In this document: positions 43,224-51,666 of the stretch, piece by piece
Layout: every line of letters begins with the position of its first letter
Numbering within the stretch: position 1 is the stretch's first letter
Origin: Microbacterium sp. SORGH_AS_0969
GTDB taxonomy: Bacteria > Actinomycetota > Actinomycetes > Actinomycetales > Microbacteriaceae
DNA length: 64,000 nucleotides
NCBI RefSeq assembly: GCF_030818255.1
Contig: NZ_JAUTAG010000001.1
Span: 1,860,001-1,924,000 of the forward strand
Reading direction: 5' to 3'
Made by a program: the position numbers and the translations under genes
Notes under the pieces: model-generated
What the model saw: only the letters and a program-made list of their open reading frames with translations
Database searches by the model: none
Told to the model about the DNA's origin: nothing

Positions 43224-43248
43224 GAGAGAATTCGGAGTTCTCTCTTTT
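43224..43248 (+). terminator. Intrinsic terminator after the DUF808 gene
   Basis: GAGAGAA (43224-43230) pairs with TTCTCTC (43238-43244) around a 7-nt loop and is followed by TTTT. It separates the gene from the convergent aldehyde dehydrogenase. Confidence 0.8.
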
Positions 43249-43280
43249 CCCTGATCAGCGGGTCCCCGCCCGTCCGCCCG

Positions 43281-44687
43281 TCAGGTCAGGATCGAGATGA
43301 CCTTCGGCTGAGTCATCTCCTCGTAGGCGAAGCGCACGCCCTCGCGACCCATCGAGCCGTACTTCGCTCCGCCGAACGGCATCGCGTCGAGGCGATAGTC
43401 CGAGGAATCGTTGACCATCACGCCACCGGCCTCGATGGCGTCGGCGACGCGGAGCGCGCGCGAGAGATTCTGCGTGAAGACCCCGGCCTGCAGTGCGTAC
43501 TCGCTGTCGTTGGCGGCCTCGATCGCGGCCTCTTCGGAGTCGAAAGGCTCGATGACGACCACCGGCGCGAAGACCTCCTCGGTCCACACCGTGCACGTGC
43601 GCGGCACATCGGTCAGCACCGTCGGCGCCATGACGGAGCCCTCCACGGTGCCGCCGATCCGCAGGTGCGCTCCGGCAGCGACGGCGTCGAGCACCGTCTG
43701 ACGCGCCGCGTGCGCCGCACTCGCGCTGATCATCGGACCGATATCGGTCGTCTCCTCACGCGGGTCGCCGTGGACGAGCCGCCCGGTCGCCTCGACGAAC
43801 GCGGCGACGAACCGCTCGTACATCTCTCGCTGCACGAGGAGACGCTGAGCACCGATGCAATTCTGCCCCGCGGCCCAGAACGCCCCCGAGACGCACGCCG
43901 ACACCGCGCTGTCGAGGTCGGCGTCGGCGAAGACGATAACGGGTGCGTTTCCCCCGAGCTCCATCGCGAGCCTCTTGATGCCGGCGGCCGCGGCGATCGC
44001 GCGCCCCGTTGCGAACCCGCCGGTGAACGAGACCAGACGCACCTCGCGTGCGGAGACGAGCGCCTGAGCGACCGACCTGTCACCGCGCACGACGGTGATG
44101 ACGTCGTCGGGCAGGCCCGCCTCGACGAGCACGTCCACCATCAGCTGCGCCGTGAGCGGGGTGTGCGGGGAAGGTTTGAGCACGACGGTGTTGCCGCCCG
44201 CGATCGCCGGGCCGATCTTGTGGGCGACGAGGTTCAGGGCGTCGTTGTAGGGCGTGATCGCGACGATCACCCCTAGGGGTTCGCGGCTGAACCAGCCGCG
44301 CCGACCCTCACCGCCGGGGAAGGACTCGAACGGGATGACCTCGCCGGCGTTGGCTGTCGCCTCGTGCGCCGAGAGTTTCAGGGTGTTGATCGCTCGTGAG
44401 ACCTCCTTGCGCGCCTGGCGGATCGTCTTGCCGGCCTCGGTGACGATGAGATGCGCGACGTTCTCGGAGCGCTCGTCCAAGATGCGGGCGGCGCGTTCGA
44501 GCACCGCGGCCCGTTCGTGCCTGGCCGTCTTCGCCGCCGCGGGCGCCGCCGCGACGGCGCGTGCGAGGGCGTCACGGGCTCCGTCGACGTCGTTCTGGGG
44601 CAGAGCGGCGACGACGTCGCCCGAGAACTTGTCGTAGACGAGCAGATCGTCGACGGTGAGGACGTGGAGTGTGTGCGTGTCAGACAC
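43281..44687 (-). CDS. NAD(P)-dependent aldehyde dehydrogenase
   Basis: A 468-residue aldehyde dehydrogenase. Conserved blocks are VIVAITPYNDALNLVAHKIGPAIAGGNTVVLKPSP (in part), FTGGFATGRAI, MELGGNAPVIVF with the catalytic Glu, and GQNCIGAQRLLV with the catalytic Cys. It is close to the lactaldehyde/succinate-semialdehyde group. GTG 44687 has AGAAGG at good spacing and overlaps the upstream stop by 8 nt; ATG 44696 is the alternative. Downstream of a homoserine-dehydrogenase-like gene, it may oxidise aspartate semialdehyde or a related aldehyde made by its neighbours. Confidence 0.92.
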   Translation of the reverse strand: MSDTHTLHVLTVDDLLVYDKFSGDVVAALPQNDVDGARDALARAVAAAPAAAKTARHERAAVLERAARILDERSENVAHLIVTEAGKTIRQARKEVSRAINTLKLSAHEATANAGEVIPFESFPGGEGRRGWFSREPLGVIVAITPYNDALNLVAHKIGPAIAGGNTVVLKPSPHTPLTAQLMVDVLVEAGLPDDVITVVRGDRSVAQALVSAREVRLVSFTGGFATGRAIAAAAGIKRLAMELGGNAPVIVFADADLDSAVSACVSGAFWAAGQNCIGAQRLLVQREMYERFVAAFVEATGRLVHGDPREETTDIGPMISASAAHAARQTVLDAVAAGAHLRIGGTVEGSVMAPTVLTDVPRTCTVWTEEVFAPVVVIEPFDSEEAAIEAANDSEYALQAGVFTQNLSRALRVADAIEAGGVMVNDSSDYRLDAMPFGGAKYGSMGREGVRFAYEEMTQPKVISILT

Positions 44688-45726
44688 GAGCGGCATCCTT
44701 CTCGAAGGCGTCGATGCTGATCAGGTCGGCGATCAGCGCGTAGGCGGTCTCGATGCGGCCGGCACCCGGTCCGGTGACCGTGACCGTGCCAAGCAGATCG
44801 GTGTCGAACGAGACGGCATTGGTCGCGCCGGGAACATTCGCCAGCGGGTGATCGGCGGTGACGGCCTCCGCGGCGACGCGGGCCGTGACGGCGCCGTCCT
44901 GGTCGCGTTCCGCCGAACCGATGAGCTTCCAGCGTCGACCCTCGCGGGCCGCCGCGGCGACGTCGTCCGCGGTGATGTCCTGGATGCCGAAGGTCTCGAC
45001 GTCGGCGGGCGAGATGTCGGCGCCGAGCAGTTCGTTCGCGAGGATGGTGACCTTGAGCTGAACGTCCGACCCCCCGATGTCGGCGGTGGGGTCGGCCTCG
45101 GCGTAACCGTGGGCCTGGGCCTCGGCGACGGCGGCGTCGAGGCTCAGCCCCGCCTCCATACGGCTGAGGACGTAGTTGCTGGTGCCGTTGAGAACGCCCT
45201 GCACGCGCGAGAAGCCCAGCCCGGCGAGCTGCCGGTGGGCGAGCCCGAGCACCGGCGTGCCGCTCATGACGCTGCCCTCGTACGCGAAGCGCACGCCGTT
45301 CGCGGCGGCGATGGCGTTCAGGGCGGCGCCGTGGAGGGCGACCGGGCCCTTGTTCGTGGTGGTCACGTGCTTGCCGCTCTCGAGCGCCCAGCGCACGTGC
45401 GAGGCCGCGGGTTCTCCGGTCTGCGGGTTCGTGAACGTCGCCTCGACCACGACGTCGGCCGGGCTCTCGCGGATCACGCGTTCGTTGTCCGCTTCGGCGG
45501 AACCGCCGTCGTGGCCCGCAAAGGTCGTGCCGCGGGGCAGGGCGAGGATCTCGCCGAGATCGACGCCGTCGGCCTGGATGAGAGAACCCATCGCGAGGTC
45601 GGTGATGGCGACCACCTTCAGCTCGAAGCCGAGCTCGCGGAAACGGGGTTGGTCCTCGTCGATGAGCTGTGCGAGGGCACGGTTCACTCCACCGAAACCG
45701 ATCAGGGCCAGATTGTACGAACGCAT
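44680..45726 (-). CDS. Homoserine dehydrogenase-like protein without ACT domain
   Basis: A 348-residue NAD(P)-linked enzyme. The Rossmann start is LALIGFGGVNRALAQLI; the signature region includes GTSNYVLSRMEAG and AEADPTADIGGSDVQLKVTILAN with the catalytic Lys/Asp set. Biosynthetic actinobacterial Hom carries a C-terminal ACT domain, absent here. The gene is coupled to an aldehyde dehydrogenase and sits beside an amino-acid importer. This points to a catabolic role, for example oxidising imported homoserine or a related hydroxy amino acid. ATG 45726 has AAGGAG upstream. Confidence 0.88.
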   Translation of the reverse strand: MRSYNLALIGFGGVNRALAQLIDEDQPRFRELGFELKVVAITDLAMGSLIQADGVDLGEILALPRGTTFAGHDGGSAEADNERVIRESPADVVVEATFTNPQTGEPAASHVRWALESGKHVTTTNKGPVALHGAALNAIAAANGVRFAYEGSVMSGTPVLGLAHRQLAGLGFSRVQGVLNGTSNYVLSRMEAGLSLDAAVAEAQAHGYAEADPTADIGGSDVQLKVTILANELLGADISPADVETFGIQDITADDVAAAAREGRRWKLIGSAERDQDGAVTARVAAEAVTADHPLANVPGATNAVSFDTDLLGTVTVTGPGAGRIETAYALIADLISIDAFEKDAARV

Positions 45727-45771
45727 CGAAACTCCTTAGACGGGTCTTTCCTCCAGGTTCGAGGCGAAGGT

Positions 45772-45837
45772 GCACCGCGCACCAGCGACGATCCGCTCCC
45801 CGCACCGAGCGGATCGCTCGTCGTCGAGGTGCGGTGC
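45772..45837. terminator. Two-block hairpin between lysR and hom
   Basis: Inner arms GATCCGCTC (45790-45798) and GAGCGGATC (45807-45815) enclose an 8-nt loop. Outer arms GCACCGC (45772-45778) and GCGGTGC (45831-45837) extend it past an internal loop that also contains CGACG/CGTCG. It lies in the leader of the hom gene, after the LysR stop, and may terminate or attenuate read-through. Confidence 0.55.
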
Positions 45838-45888
45838 GAGCCGTTGTCCTGTGGTGCGGAGGGCCGAGGGTGCCGCGTGCGGTGGGGC

Positions 45889-46827
45889 TCAGGGGGCGAG
45901 CAGATCGAAGGTGATGCGACCGGCTCGTCGATCCGCGTCGCGCCGGGCGGTGAGCTCGGCGCGCACGTACGACACGAACAGCGCCGTAAGGGGGTTGGGC
46001 TGACCCGACAACCACACGATCGTCAGCGGCGTGCGCGCCCATTCCTCCGAGATGGTGGCGAAGTGCACGCCGGGGATCGGAACGAAAGACGAGATGTACG
46101 GCATGAGCGACACGCCCAGGCCGCAGGACACCGTGCTGAGAATCGACAGGTCGTTCGTCGCGTGCAGGATGATGCGGGGGTTGAAGCCCGCTCGCACGCA
46201 GGAGAGGACGAGACGGTCGTACGCCTGGGGGGAGTCCTCGCGGTTGAACATGATGAAGTCCTCGTCCGAGAGCTCGGCGAGCGAGATCTCGCCGCGTCCG
46301 GCGAGCCGGTGAGTCGCGGGAAGGGCGGCCACCAGCGGCTCCATCGCGACACGGTCGAACTCGAAGCGATCGTCGACGGTTCGGACTCGGGTGAATCCCA
46401 GATCCGCCGTCACCCGGGCCAGATCGAACAGGATCGGACGCTCCTCCGCTTCCTCGATGAGCACGCGCGCTTCGCGGTGCGACCCCGTGAAGGCCCGCAC
46501 GACAGGGGGCAGCAGTCCGGCGAGGACCGAGCTGACACTGACGATGCGCAGGGGATGCAGTTCGGCAACGGCGGAGTCGAGGAGCGACTCGGTCTGCTCG
46601 ACCTGCTGCAGGATGCGGCGTCCTTCGCGGACGAGGAGGTGCCCCGCCGGGGTGAGGCGCGGCGCGGCTCGAGAGCGCCTGTCGAACAACCGCACCCCGA
46701 GTTTCTTCTCCAGCTGACTGATGGCACGGCTGAGGGGCGGCTGGCTCATCTGGAGACGGGCGGCGGCCCGCGTGAACGACAGGTCTTCGGCGACGGCCAT
46801 GAAGTAGGTCAGTTCGCGGATTTCCAT
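45889..46827 (-). CDS. LysR-family transcriptional regulator
   Basis: A 312-residue activator-type regulator. The winged helix-turn-helix is MEIRELTYFMAVAEDLSFTRAA onward (given in part) with LQMSQPPLSRAISQLEKKLGVRLFDR in the recognition region; the effector-binding domain starts near residue 90. Start 46827 has GAGGAGG upstream and gives the standard LysR N terminus. It is divergent from the flavin oxidase gene, with a palindromic T-N11-A box between. It probably controls the oxidase/ABC operon and perhaps the hom-ALDH pair behind it. Confidence 0.92.
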   Translation of the reverse strand: MEIRELTYFMAVAEDLSFTRAAARLQMSQPPLSRAISQLEKKLGVRLFDRRSRAAPRLTPAGHLLVREGRRILQQVEQTESLLDSAVAELHPLRIVSVSSVLAGLLPPVVRAFTGSHREARVLIEEAEERPILFDLARVTADLGFTRVRTVDDRFEFDRVAMEPLVAALPATHRLAGRGEISLAELSDEDFIMFNREDSPQAYDRLVLSCVRAGFNPRIILHATNDLSILSTVSCGLGVSLMPYISSFVPIPGVHFATISEEWARTPLTIVWLSGQPNPLTALFVSYVRAELTARRDADRRAGRITFDLLAP

Positions 46828-46848
46828 GGGGCCTCCTCGGCGGCATTC

Positions 46849-46863
46849 ATACCTGCTGGGTAT
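46849..46863. promoter_or_regulatory. LysR-type operator
   Basis: ATACCTGCTGGGTAT is a perfect dyad (ATACC-N5-GGTAT) with the T-N11-A form of LysR sites. It lies 22 nt upstream of lysR and 94 nt upstream of the divergent oxidase gene, which fits autoregulation plus activation. Confidence 0.65.
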
Positions 46864-46956
46864 CACAACCATCGAAAATTGTATTTGGCGAAGCCAGCGT
46901 GCGCTTGAGCAGACTGATGCGCACCCCGGCACACCGGGAGGGAAAGGCAGCATGTC

Positions 46957-48183
46957 ATGTCAGACAACTTTTTGGATGCCGACGTCATCGTCGTCGGACT
47001 CGGCGCGTGGGGATCTCAGGCCCTCTGGCGTCTCGCCGAGCGCGGCGTCCGCGTCATCGGGGTCGAACGGTACGGGATCGGTCACCACCTGGGCTCGACG
47101 CATGGCACCACGCGCGTCTTCCGTGTCGCCTGCCACGAGCACCCCGGTCTCGCACCGATCGCGACACGAGCTCGCGACCTCTGGTACGACCTCGGCGAGC
47201 GCACCGGCCAGACGCTGCTGCGGCAGACCGGCGGTCTCATGGTGGGCCCGCCCGACGGTCACGTGGTCGAGGGGACGCTGCGCGCCGCCACCGATGCGGG
47301 CCTCAAGGTCGAGGTCATCGAGCACGACGAACTCGGCGAGCGCTTCCCGCAGTATCGAGGCTTCGGTCCCGACGACATCGGCGTGTGGGATCCTGCCGCC
47401 GGCGTCTGCTACCCCGAGCTCGGCGTCAGAGCAGCCGTAGAGGTGGCCGTCTCGCTGGGCGCGACGGTGTTGACCGACACGCGGGTCACCGACGTCCGTC
47501 TCATCGACGACGGCGTCGAGGTCGAGGCGGGAGGGCGGACTCTGCGCGCCCGTCGTGCGGTGATGACCGCCGGCGCGTGGACCTCGAAGTTCCTCGACCT
47601 GCCCCTGTCGCCCCGGCGCATGCCCATGTTCTGGTTCGAGAGCTCGGACCCCTCTGACATCGAGCCCGACGGGCAGTTCGACCTCTCGGCCTTCCCCGTC
47701 TTCATCCGTCAGCTTCCCAGCGGTCTGGCGCTCTGGGGCCACGGCGCGGATGCGACGGACGGCGAGGGCTACGCGGTCAAGATCGGCCTGCAGGACATCG
47801 GTGGTGTGTTCACCGACACCGATGCGGACACCGTCGACCGCTACATCCGCCCCGCCAGCGACTATGCGACCCTGTCCAAGGCTGTCGACGGGGCGTTCCG
47901 CGATCTCGAGCCGACGCCCGCGAAGGCGATCCCCTGCATGGTGACGAACACCCCCGACAAGCAGTTCCTCCTGGGCCGTGTCGCCGGAGACCCCCGGCTC
48001 GTCCTCGCCGGCGGCGACAGCGGTCACGGCTTCAAGCACGCGCCCGCCATCGGAGAACTCCTGGCGGAGCTCGCCCTCGACGAGGAACCGTTCACCGACA
48101 TCCAGTTCATGAGCCCCGACCGTGAGTACGACGGCACGTCCTGGGCCGACGACCCCCACCACCCGACCAAGAAAGCAGCCTGA
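46957..48183 (+). CDS. FAD-dependent amine oxidase (monomeric sarcosine oxidase / N-methyltryptophan oxidase family)
   Basis: A 408-residue flavoenzyme oxidising secondary amines or N-methyl amino acids to imine and H2O2. The dinucleotide motif is DVIVVGLGAWGSQALWRLA; GSTHGTTRVFR follows as in MSOX/SolA. Cys327 in KAIPCMVTNTPDKQFLLG matches the cysteine that binds FAD covalently in MSOX. ATG 46957 has GGGAGGGAAAGG upstream. It begins an operon with a polar amino-acid ABC importer, so its substrate is probably the imported compound. The real substrate cannot be named. Confidence 0.9.
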   Translation: MSDNFLDADVIVVGLGAWGSQALWRLAERGVRVIGVERYGIGHHLGSTHGTTRVFRVACHEHPGLAPIATRARDLWYDLGERTGQTLLRQTGGLMVGPPDGHVVEGTLRAATDAGLKVEVIEHDELGERFPQYRGFGPDDIGVWDPAAGVCYPELGVRAAVEVAVSLGATVLTDTRVTDVRLIDDGVEVEAGGRTLRARRAVMTAGAWTSKFLDLPLSPRRMPMFWFESSDPSDIEPDGQFDLSAFPVFIRQLPSGLALWGHGADATDGEGYAVKIGLQDIGGVFTDTDADTVDRYIRPASDYATLSKAVDGAFRDLEPTPAKAIPCMVTNTPDKQFLLGRVAGDPRLVLAGGDSGHGFKHAPAIGELLAELALDEEPFTDIQFMSPDREYDGTSWADDPHHPTKKAA

Positions 48184-48185
48184 CC

Positions 48186-49004
48186 ATGAAGCGCTCCAAA
48201 ATCCTTTTGGCCGCCACCGCGGCCGTCGCCCTCGGCCTGAGCCTCTCGGCCTGCGCCGGGCCGAGCGCCGGCGGCTCCGACGACGGCTTGAACACGATCT
48301 CGAGCGGCACGCTCCGTATCGGCACCACGGGCGACACCAAGCCCTACGCCTACACCGACAACGGCGAGCTCCAGGGCTTCGACGTCGAGATCGCACGCGA
48401 AGTGGCCAAGCGTCTCGACCTGCAGACCGAGTTCGTCACGCAGGAGTTCTCCGCTCTCCTGCCGGCGGTCGCGAACGGTCAGCTCGACCTCGCCGCCGCC
48501 TCCATCAGCGACACCGAGAAGCGTCGCGAGACGGTCGACTTCAGCGACCACTACTTCATCGCCTACATCTCCGTGCTCGCCTCCCCGGCATCCGGGATCA
48601 CCGACGACGAGGCGACCCTGAGCGGCAAGCGTCTGGGCGTCGTGCAGGGCACGATCCAGGACAGCTACGCCCAGGACAACTTCCCCGGCGTCGAGATCGT
48701 GCGCTTCCCCGACAACAACAGCGCGATCGCGGGTCTCACGGCGGGCACGATCGACGCGCACTTCCTCGACTTCCCCGTGGCGGAGGACTACGCGGCTCAG
48801 TCCGGCGGACGCCAGGAGATCGCGATCAACATCCCCGTCCCCGACTACCCCGTGGGCATGGCCGTGTCGAAGCAGAACACGGCGCTGAAGGATGCCGTCA
48901 ACGGGGCCCTGGCCGACATGATCGCCGATGGGACCTGGCTGAGCATCGACATGAAGTTCTTCCCCGACCAGCCGGTTCCCGACCAGTTCCAGCCGACGAA
49001 GTGA
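48186..49004 (+). CDS. Amino-acid ABC transporter binding lipoprotein (family 3)
   Basis: A 272-residue lipoprotein with signal peptide and lipobox LSLSACAG. The family 3 binding fold shows RIGTTGDTKPYAYTDNGELQGFDVEIAREVAKRL and FSALLPAVANGQLDLAAASISDTEKR (quoted in parts). It binds a polar amino acid or derivative outside the cell. It directly follows the oxidase gene (2 nt) and precedes the permease gene by 3 nt. Confidence 0.93.
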   Translation: MKRSKILLAATAAVALGLSLSACAGPSAGGSDDGLNTISSGTLRIGTTGDTKPYAYTDNGELQGFDVEIAREVAKRLDLQTEFVTQEFSALLPAVANGQLDLAAASISDTEKRRETVDFSDHYFIAYISVLASPASGITDDEATLSGKRLGVVQGTIQDSYAQDNFPGVEIVRFPDNNSAIAGLTAGTIDAHFLDFPVAEDYAAQSGGRQEIAINIPVPDYPVGMAVSKQNTALKDAVNGALADMIADGTWLSIDMKFFPDQPVPDQFQPTK

Positions 49005-49007
49005 CCC

Positions 49008-49832
49008 ATGGACCTCGCTGACACCCTGGGCAACATCGCGCGCAGCTTCTTCGACGTCACGTCGATGCTGCGAGCGCTGCCCGACATGCTCGCCTACGGC
49101 ATCTGGAACACCCTCCTGCTGTCGCTCGCGGCCACCGTCATCGGCATCGTGCTCGGACTCGGCCTGGCCGTCATGGGCACGAGCCGGTCACGTCTGCTGC
49201 GCACCCTCAGTCGGATCTACACCGACATCTTCCGAGGGCTCCCGGCGATCCTGACGATCCTTCTGATCGGAACGGGGCTCGCCCCGCTGTTCAACGGCAT
49301 CACCCGCGGAAACCCCTACCCTCTCGGCATCCTGGCGCTGAGCCTCATCGCCAGCGCCTACCTCGGAGAGATCTTCCGCGCGGGAATCCTCGCGGTCGAC
49401 AAGGGCCAGCTCGAGGCCGCTCGCGCGCTGGGCATGACGCACCGCGACGCGATGCGACTCATCGTGATCCCGCAGGCGGTGCGTCAGGTGCTGCCGTCGC
49501 TGGTGAACCAGTTCATCGCCATCGTGAAGGACTCGTCGCTGGTGTACTTCCTCGGCCTGATCACGTCGCAGCGCGAGTTGTTCCGCATCGGGCAGGACGC
49601 CGCCATCACCAACGGCAACCTCTCGCCGCTGGTGCTCGCCGGCATCTTTTACCTCATCATCACGGTGCCCCTCACTCACTTGGTCAACGTGATCGACCGT
49701 CGCCTCCGTGACGGGCGTCCGCTGGGCCGTCGTCGTCGCCCGGCGAACGACGCTCCGGCTGAGACGGTGCTTCCCGACCCCATCCTGTCGGCAGGTCCGA
49801 CCACCGCGCCGCAGAACGGAGCACAACGATGA
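49008..49832 (+). CDS. Polar amino-acid ABC permease
   Basis: A 274-residue membrane protein of the HisMQ/GlnP type with about five helices. It has the N-terminal [21 protein letters not shown] and the EAA-like loop [31 protein letters not shown] (quoted in part). The C terminus is a polar tail rich in Arg and Pro. It works as a homodimer with the ATPase encoded next, whose ATG overlaps its stop. Confidence 0.93.
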   Translation: MDLADTLGNIARSFFDVTSMLRALPDMLAYGIWNTLLLSLAATVIGIVLGLGLAVMGTSRSRLLRTLSRIYTDIFRGLPAILTILLIGTGLAPLFNGITRGNPYPLGILALSLIASAYLGEIFRAGILAVDKGQLEAARALGMTHRDAMRLIVIPQAVRQVLPSLVNQFIAIVKDSSLVYFLGLITSQRELFRIGQDAAITNGNLSPLVLAGIFYLIITVPLTHLVNVIDRRLRDGRPLGRRRRPANDAPAETVLPDPILSAGPTTAPQNGAQR

Positions 49833-50596
49833 GCGACATCCTCACCGCCCCCACGGGTGCTTTCACACCGGCGGCGGGCTCGCTCTCCGTGCGGGGGCTG
49901 ACGAAGGACTTCGGACCGGTTCGCGTGCTACACGGCGTCGACATCGAGGTTCCCGCCGGGAAGACCACCTGCATCATCGGTCCGTCGGGATCGGGCAAAT
50001 CGACCGTGCTGCGCTGCATCAACCGTTTGGAAGAGGCGTCGGGCGGAGCCGTCCTGCTCGACGGGGTCGACGTCCTCACGGGGTCGGACGACGCATTGCG
50101 CCGCCGGATCGGCATGGTGTTCCAGCACTTCAACCTGTTCCCGCACCGGACCGTGCTCGACAACATCGTGCTCCCCCTCCGGCGGGTGCGCGGCGTGAGC
50201 GCGGCCGCGGCGCGGGAGGTCGCGCACAAGCGCCTCGCGGAGGTGGGGCTCGCCGAGAAGGCCGACATGCGCCCGGCATCGCTCTCGGGCGGTCAGAAGC
50301 AGCGCGTGGCGATCGCCCGTGCTCTCGCCATGGAGCCGGAGGTCATGCTCTTCGACGAGGCGACGTCGGCCCTGGACCCCGAGCTGGTGAAGGGCGTCCT
50401 GGCGTTGATGCGTCGGCTCGCCCGCGCCGGCATGACCATGGTCGTCGTGACGCATGAGATGGGCTTCGCCCGCGAGGTCGCCGATCAGGTGGTCTTCATG
50501 GACCGCGGCGTGGTCGTCGAGGTGGGTCCTCCTGCATCCCTTTTCGACAATCCCCAGACGGAGCGCCTGAAAGCCTTCCTCGACCAGGTCCTGTGA
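49829..50596 (+). CDS. Polar amino-acid ABC transporter ATPase (GlnQ-like)
   Basis: A 255-residue ATPase. Walker A is GPSGSGKST, the Q loop is [15 protein letters not shown], the signature [16 protein letters not shown], Walker [17 protein letters not shown], and the switch His lies in [14 protein letters not shown]. It powers the importer of this operon. ATGA overlap with the permease gene. Confidence 0.95.
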   Translation: MSDILTAPTGAFTPAAGSLSVRGLTKDFGPVRVLHGVDIEVPAGKTTCIIGPSGSGKSTVLRCINRLEEASGGAVLLDGVDVLTGSDDALRRRIGMVFQHFNLFPHRTVLDNIVLPLRRVRGVSAAAAREVAHKRLAEVGLAEKADMRPASLSGGQKQRVAIARALAMEPEVMLFDEATSALDPELVKGVLALMRRLARAGMTMVVVTHEMGFAREVADQVVFMDRGVVVEVGPPASLFDNPQTERLKAFLDQVL

Positions 50597-50620
50597 CCTG
50601 TCCTCACCACCAGGAGAATC

Positions 50621-50959
50621 ATGATCATCGATGCCCTTCCCTCCGATCTCGCTCTGACCTCGAAGGGTCTGGTCCCGGATGCCACCTCCGGCGACCCCGA
50701 GCAGTTCACCGCCCCGATCGCGAGCGGTGGCGGCCTGCGCGTGGGCACGTGGATGTGCGAGCCCGGTGAATTCCCGTGGTCGTGGACGCACGCGGAGATG
50801 TTCCACATCATCGAGGGCGAGGGGACGCTGACCGACGCCGATGGCTGCGTGCATGTCATCGCTCCCGGCCGCGTGTTCTTCATGGAGGCCGGCGACACGG
50901 GCACCTGGGTCGTGACCAAGACCATCCGCAAGAGCTGGGTCGTCCCCGAGCAGGTCTGA
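50621..50959 (+). CDS. Small cupin protein (DUF861-type)
   Basis: A 112-residue single-domain cupin with CEPGEFPWSWTHAEMFHIIEGEGTLTDADG (in part) and APGRVFFMEAGDTGTW, the two cupin motifs of the DUF861/ureidoglycine-aminohydrolase-like group. Such proteins often accompany amine or amino-acid catabolic operons; their reaction is usually undefined. ATG 50621 has CAGGAGA upstream. It ends the oxidase/ABC operon. Confidence 0.88.
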   Translation: MIIDALPSDLALTSKGLVPDATSGDPEQFTAPIASGGGLRVGTWMCEPGEFPWSWTHAEMFHIIEGEGTLTDADGCVHVIAPGRVFFMEAGDTGTWVVTKTIRKSWVVPEQV

Positions 50960-51089
50960 CGGCCGCAGCCGCAGACCCGAGAACGAGAACGAGAACGGAC
51001 GACGATGAACGGCTCCCCTTCCCCCCACGGGCGACGGAGGGGCGCCGCTCATCGCCCCGCCGGGACTTCGGCGGCCCCACCCTGCCGCG

Positions 51090-51135
51090 GGGTCGGGATT
51101 CGATCGCATCCACGATGCGGGGCATCCCCCGACCC
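51090..51135. terminator. Hairpin pair after the cupin gene
   Basis: GGGTCGGG (51090-51097) pairs with CCCGACCC (51128-51135). Within lies CGCATC-cac-GATGCG (51105-51119). It sits between the cupin gene and the Lrp gene. The rest of this 247-bp gap holds a triple GAGAAC-type direct repeat near 50980 and no convincing gene. Confidence 0.5.
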
Positions 51136-51206
51136 TCGAACGAACACGAGGCGGTGGCCGTTCGCGGGGTGGCGGCCACGGTCCCCTGTCGAAGGCAAGG
51201 CTTCCC

Positions 51207-51659
51207 ATGCGCCGACTCGATGACATCGATGAGCAACTCCTGCGAGAGCTCCGGCGCAACGCCCGCGCGAGCCACGCGATGCTGGGAAGCGTCGTCCGAC
51301 TTTCGCGCAACGCCGTTCGTCAGCGCGTCGAGAGACTCGAACGCGACGGGCACATCGAGGGCTACACGATCCGCGAGGCGATCACGGTCGGCCCCGGTGC
51401 CGACGCGGCCGTGGCGACCTTGCTCGTCCAGCGTCATGACCGGATGCGAGGCGACGACGTCGTGGCATCCCTGGAGGCGATTCCGGAGGTACGCCGGTGC
51501 GACGTGGTCGCCGGCGAACTCGACCTCGTCGTGCACGTGGAGGCTGCGAACACGACCCGCGTGAGCGAGATCTGGCGCCTCGTCGCGGGCCACCCGGGTG
51601 TCAAGGACATCACCACGGCGGTGACGCTGAGCGTCGTCATCGACAGGTCCCGGGCATGA
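51207..51659 (+). CDS. Lrp/AsnC-family regulator
   Basis: A 150-residue regulator. The helix-turn-helix spans RLDDIDEQLLRELRRNARASHAMLGSVVRLSRNAVRQRV (in part), and the C-terminal RAM domain senses amino acids (AIPEVRRCDVVAGELDLVVHVEA). These proteins act as feast/famine regulators of amino-acid uptake and use. Its position directly after the amino-acid importer operon suggests it helps to control that locus. The convergent CoA-ligase gene ends 7 nt away. Confidence 0.92.
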   Translation: MRRLDDIDEQLLRELRRNARASHAMLGSVVRLSRNAVRQRVERLERDGHIEGYTIREAITVGPGADAAVATLLVQRHDRMRGDDVVASLEAIPEVRRCDVVAGELDLVVHVEAANTTRVSEIWRLVAGHPGVKDITTAVTLSVVIDRSRA

Positions 51660-51666
51660 GGAGGCT

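Noticed and set aside
44680..45726. Biosynthetic homoserine dehydrogenase of the threonine pathway
   Set aside because: The ACT domain is absent, thrB and thrC are not adjacent, and the gene is coupled to an aldehyde dehydrogenase next to an importer.
51005..51223. A 72-codon frame between cupin and Lrp genes
   Set aside because: It is Arg/Pro/Ser-rich with no ribosome site and covers a hairpin; it overlaps the Lrp start.
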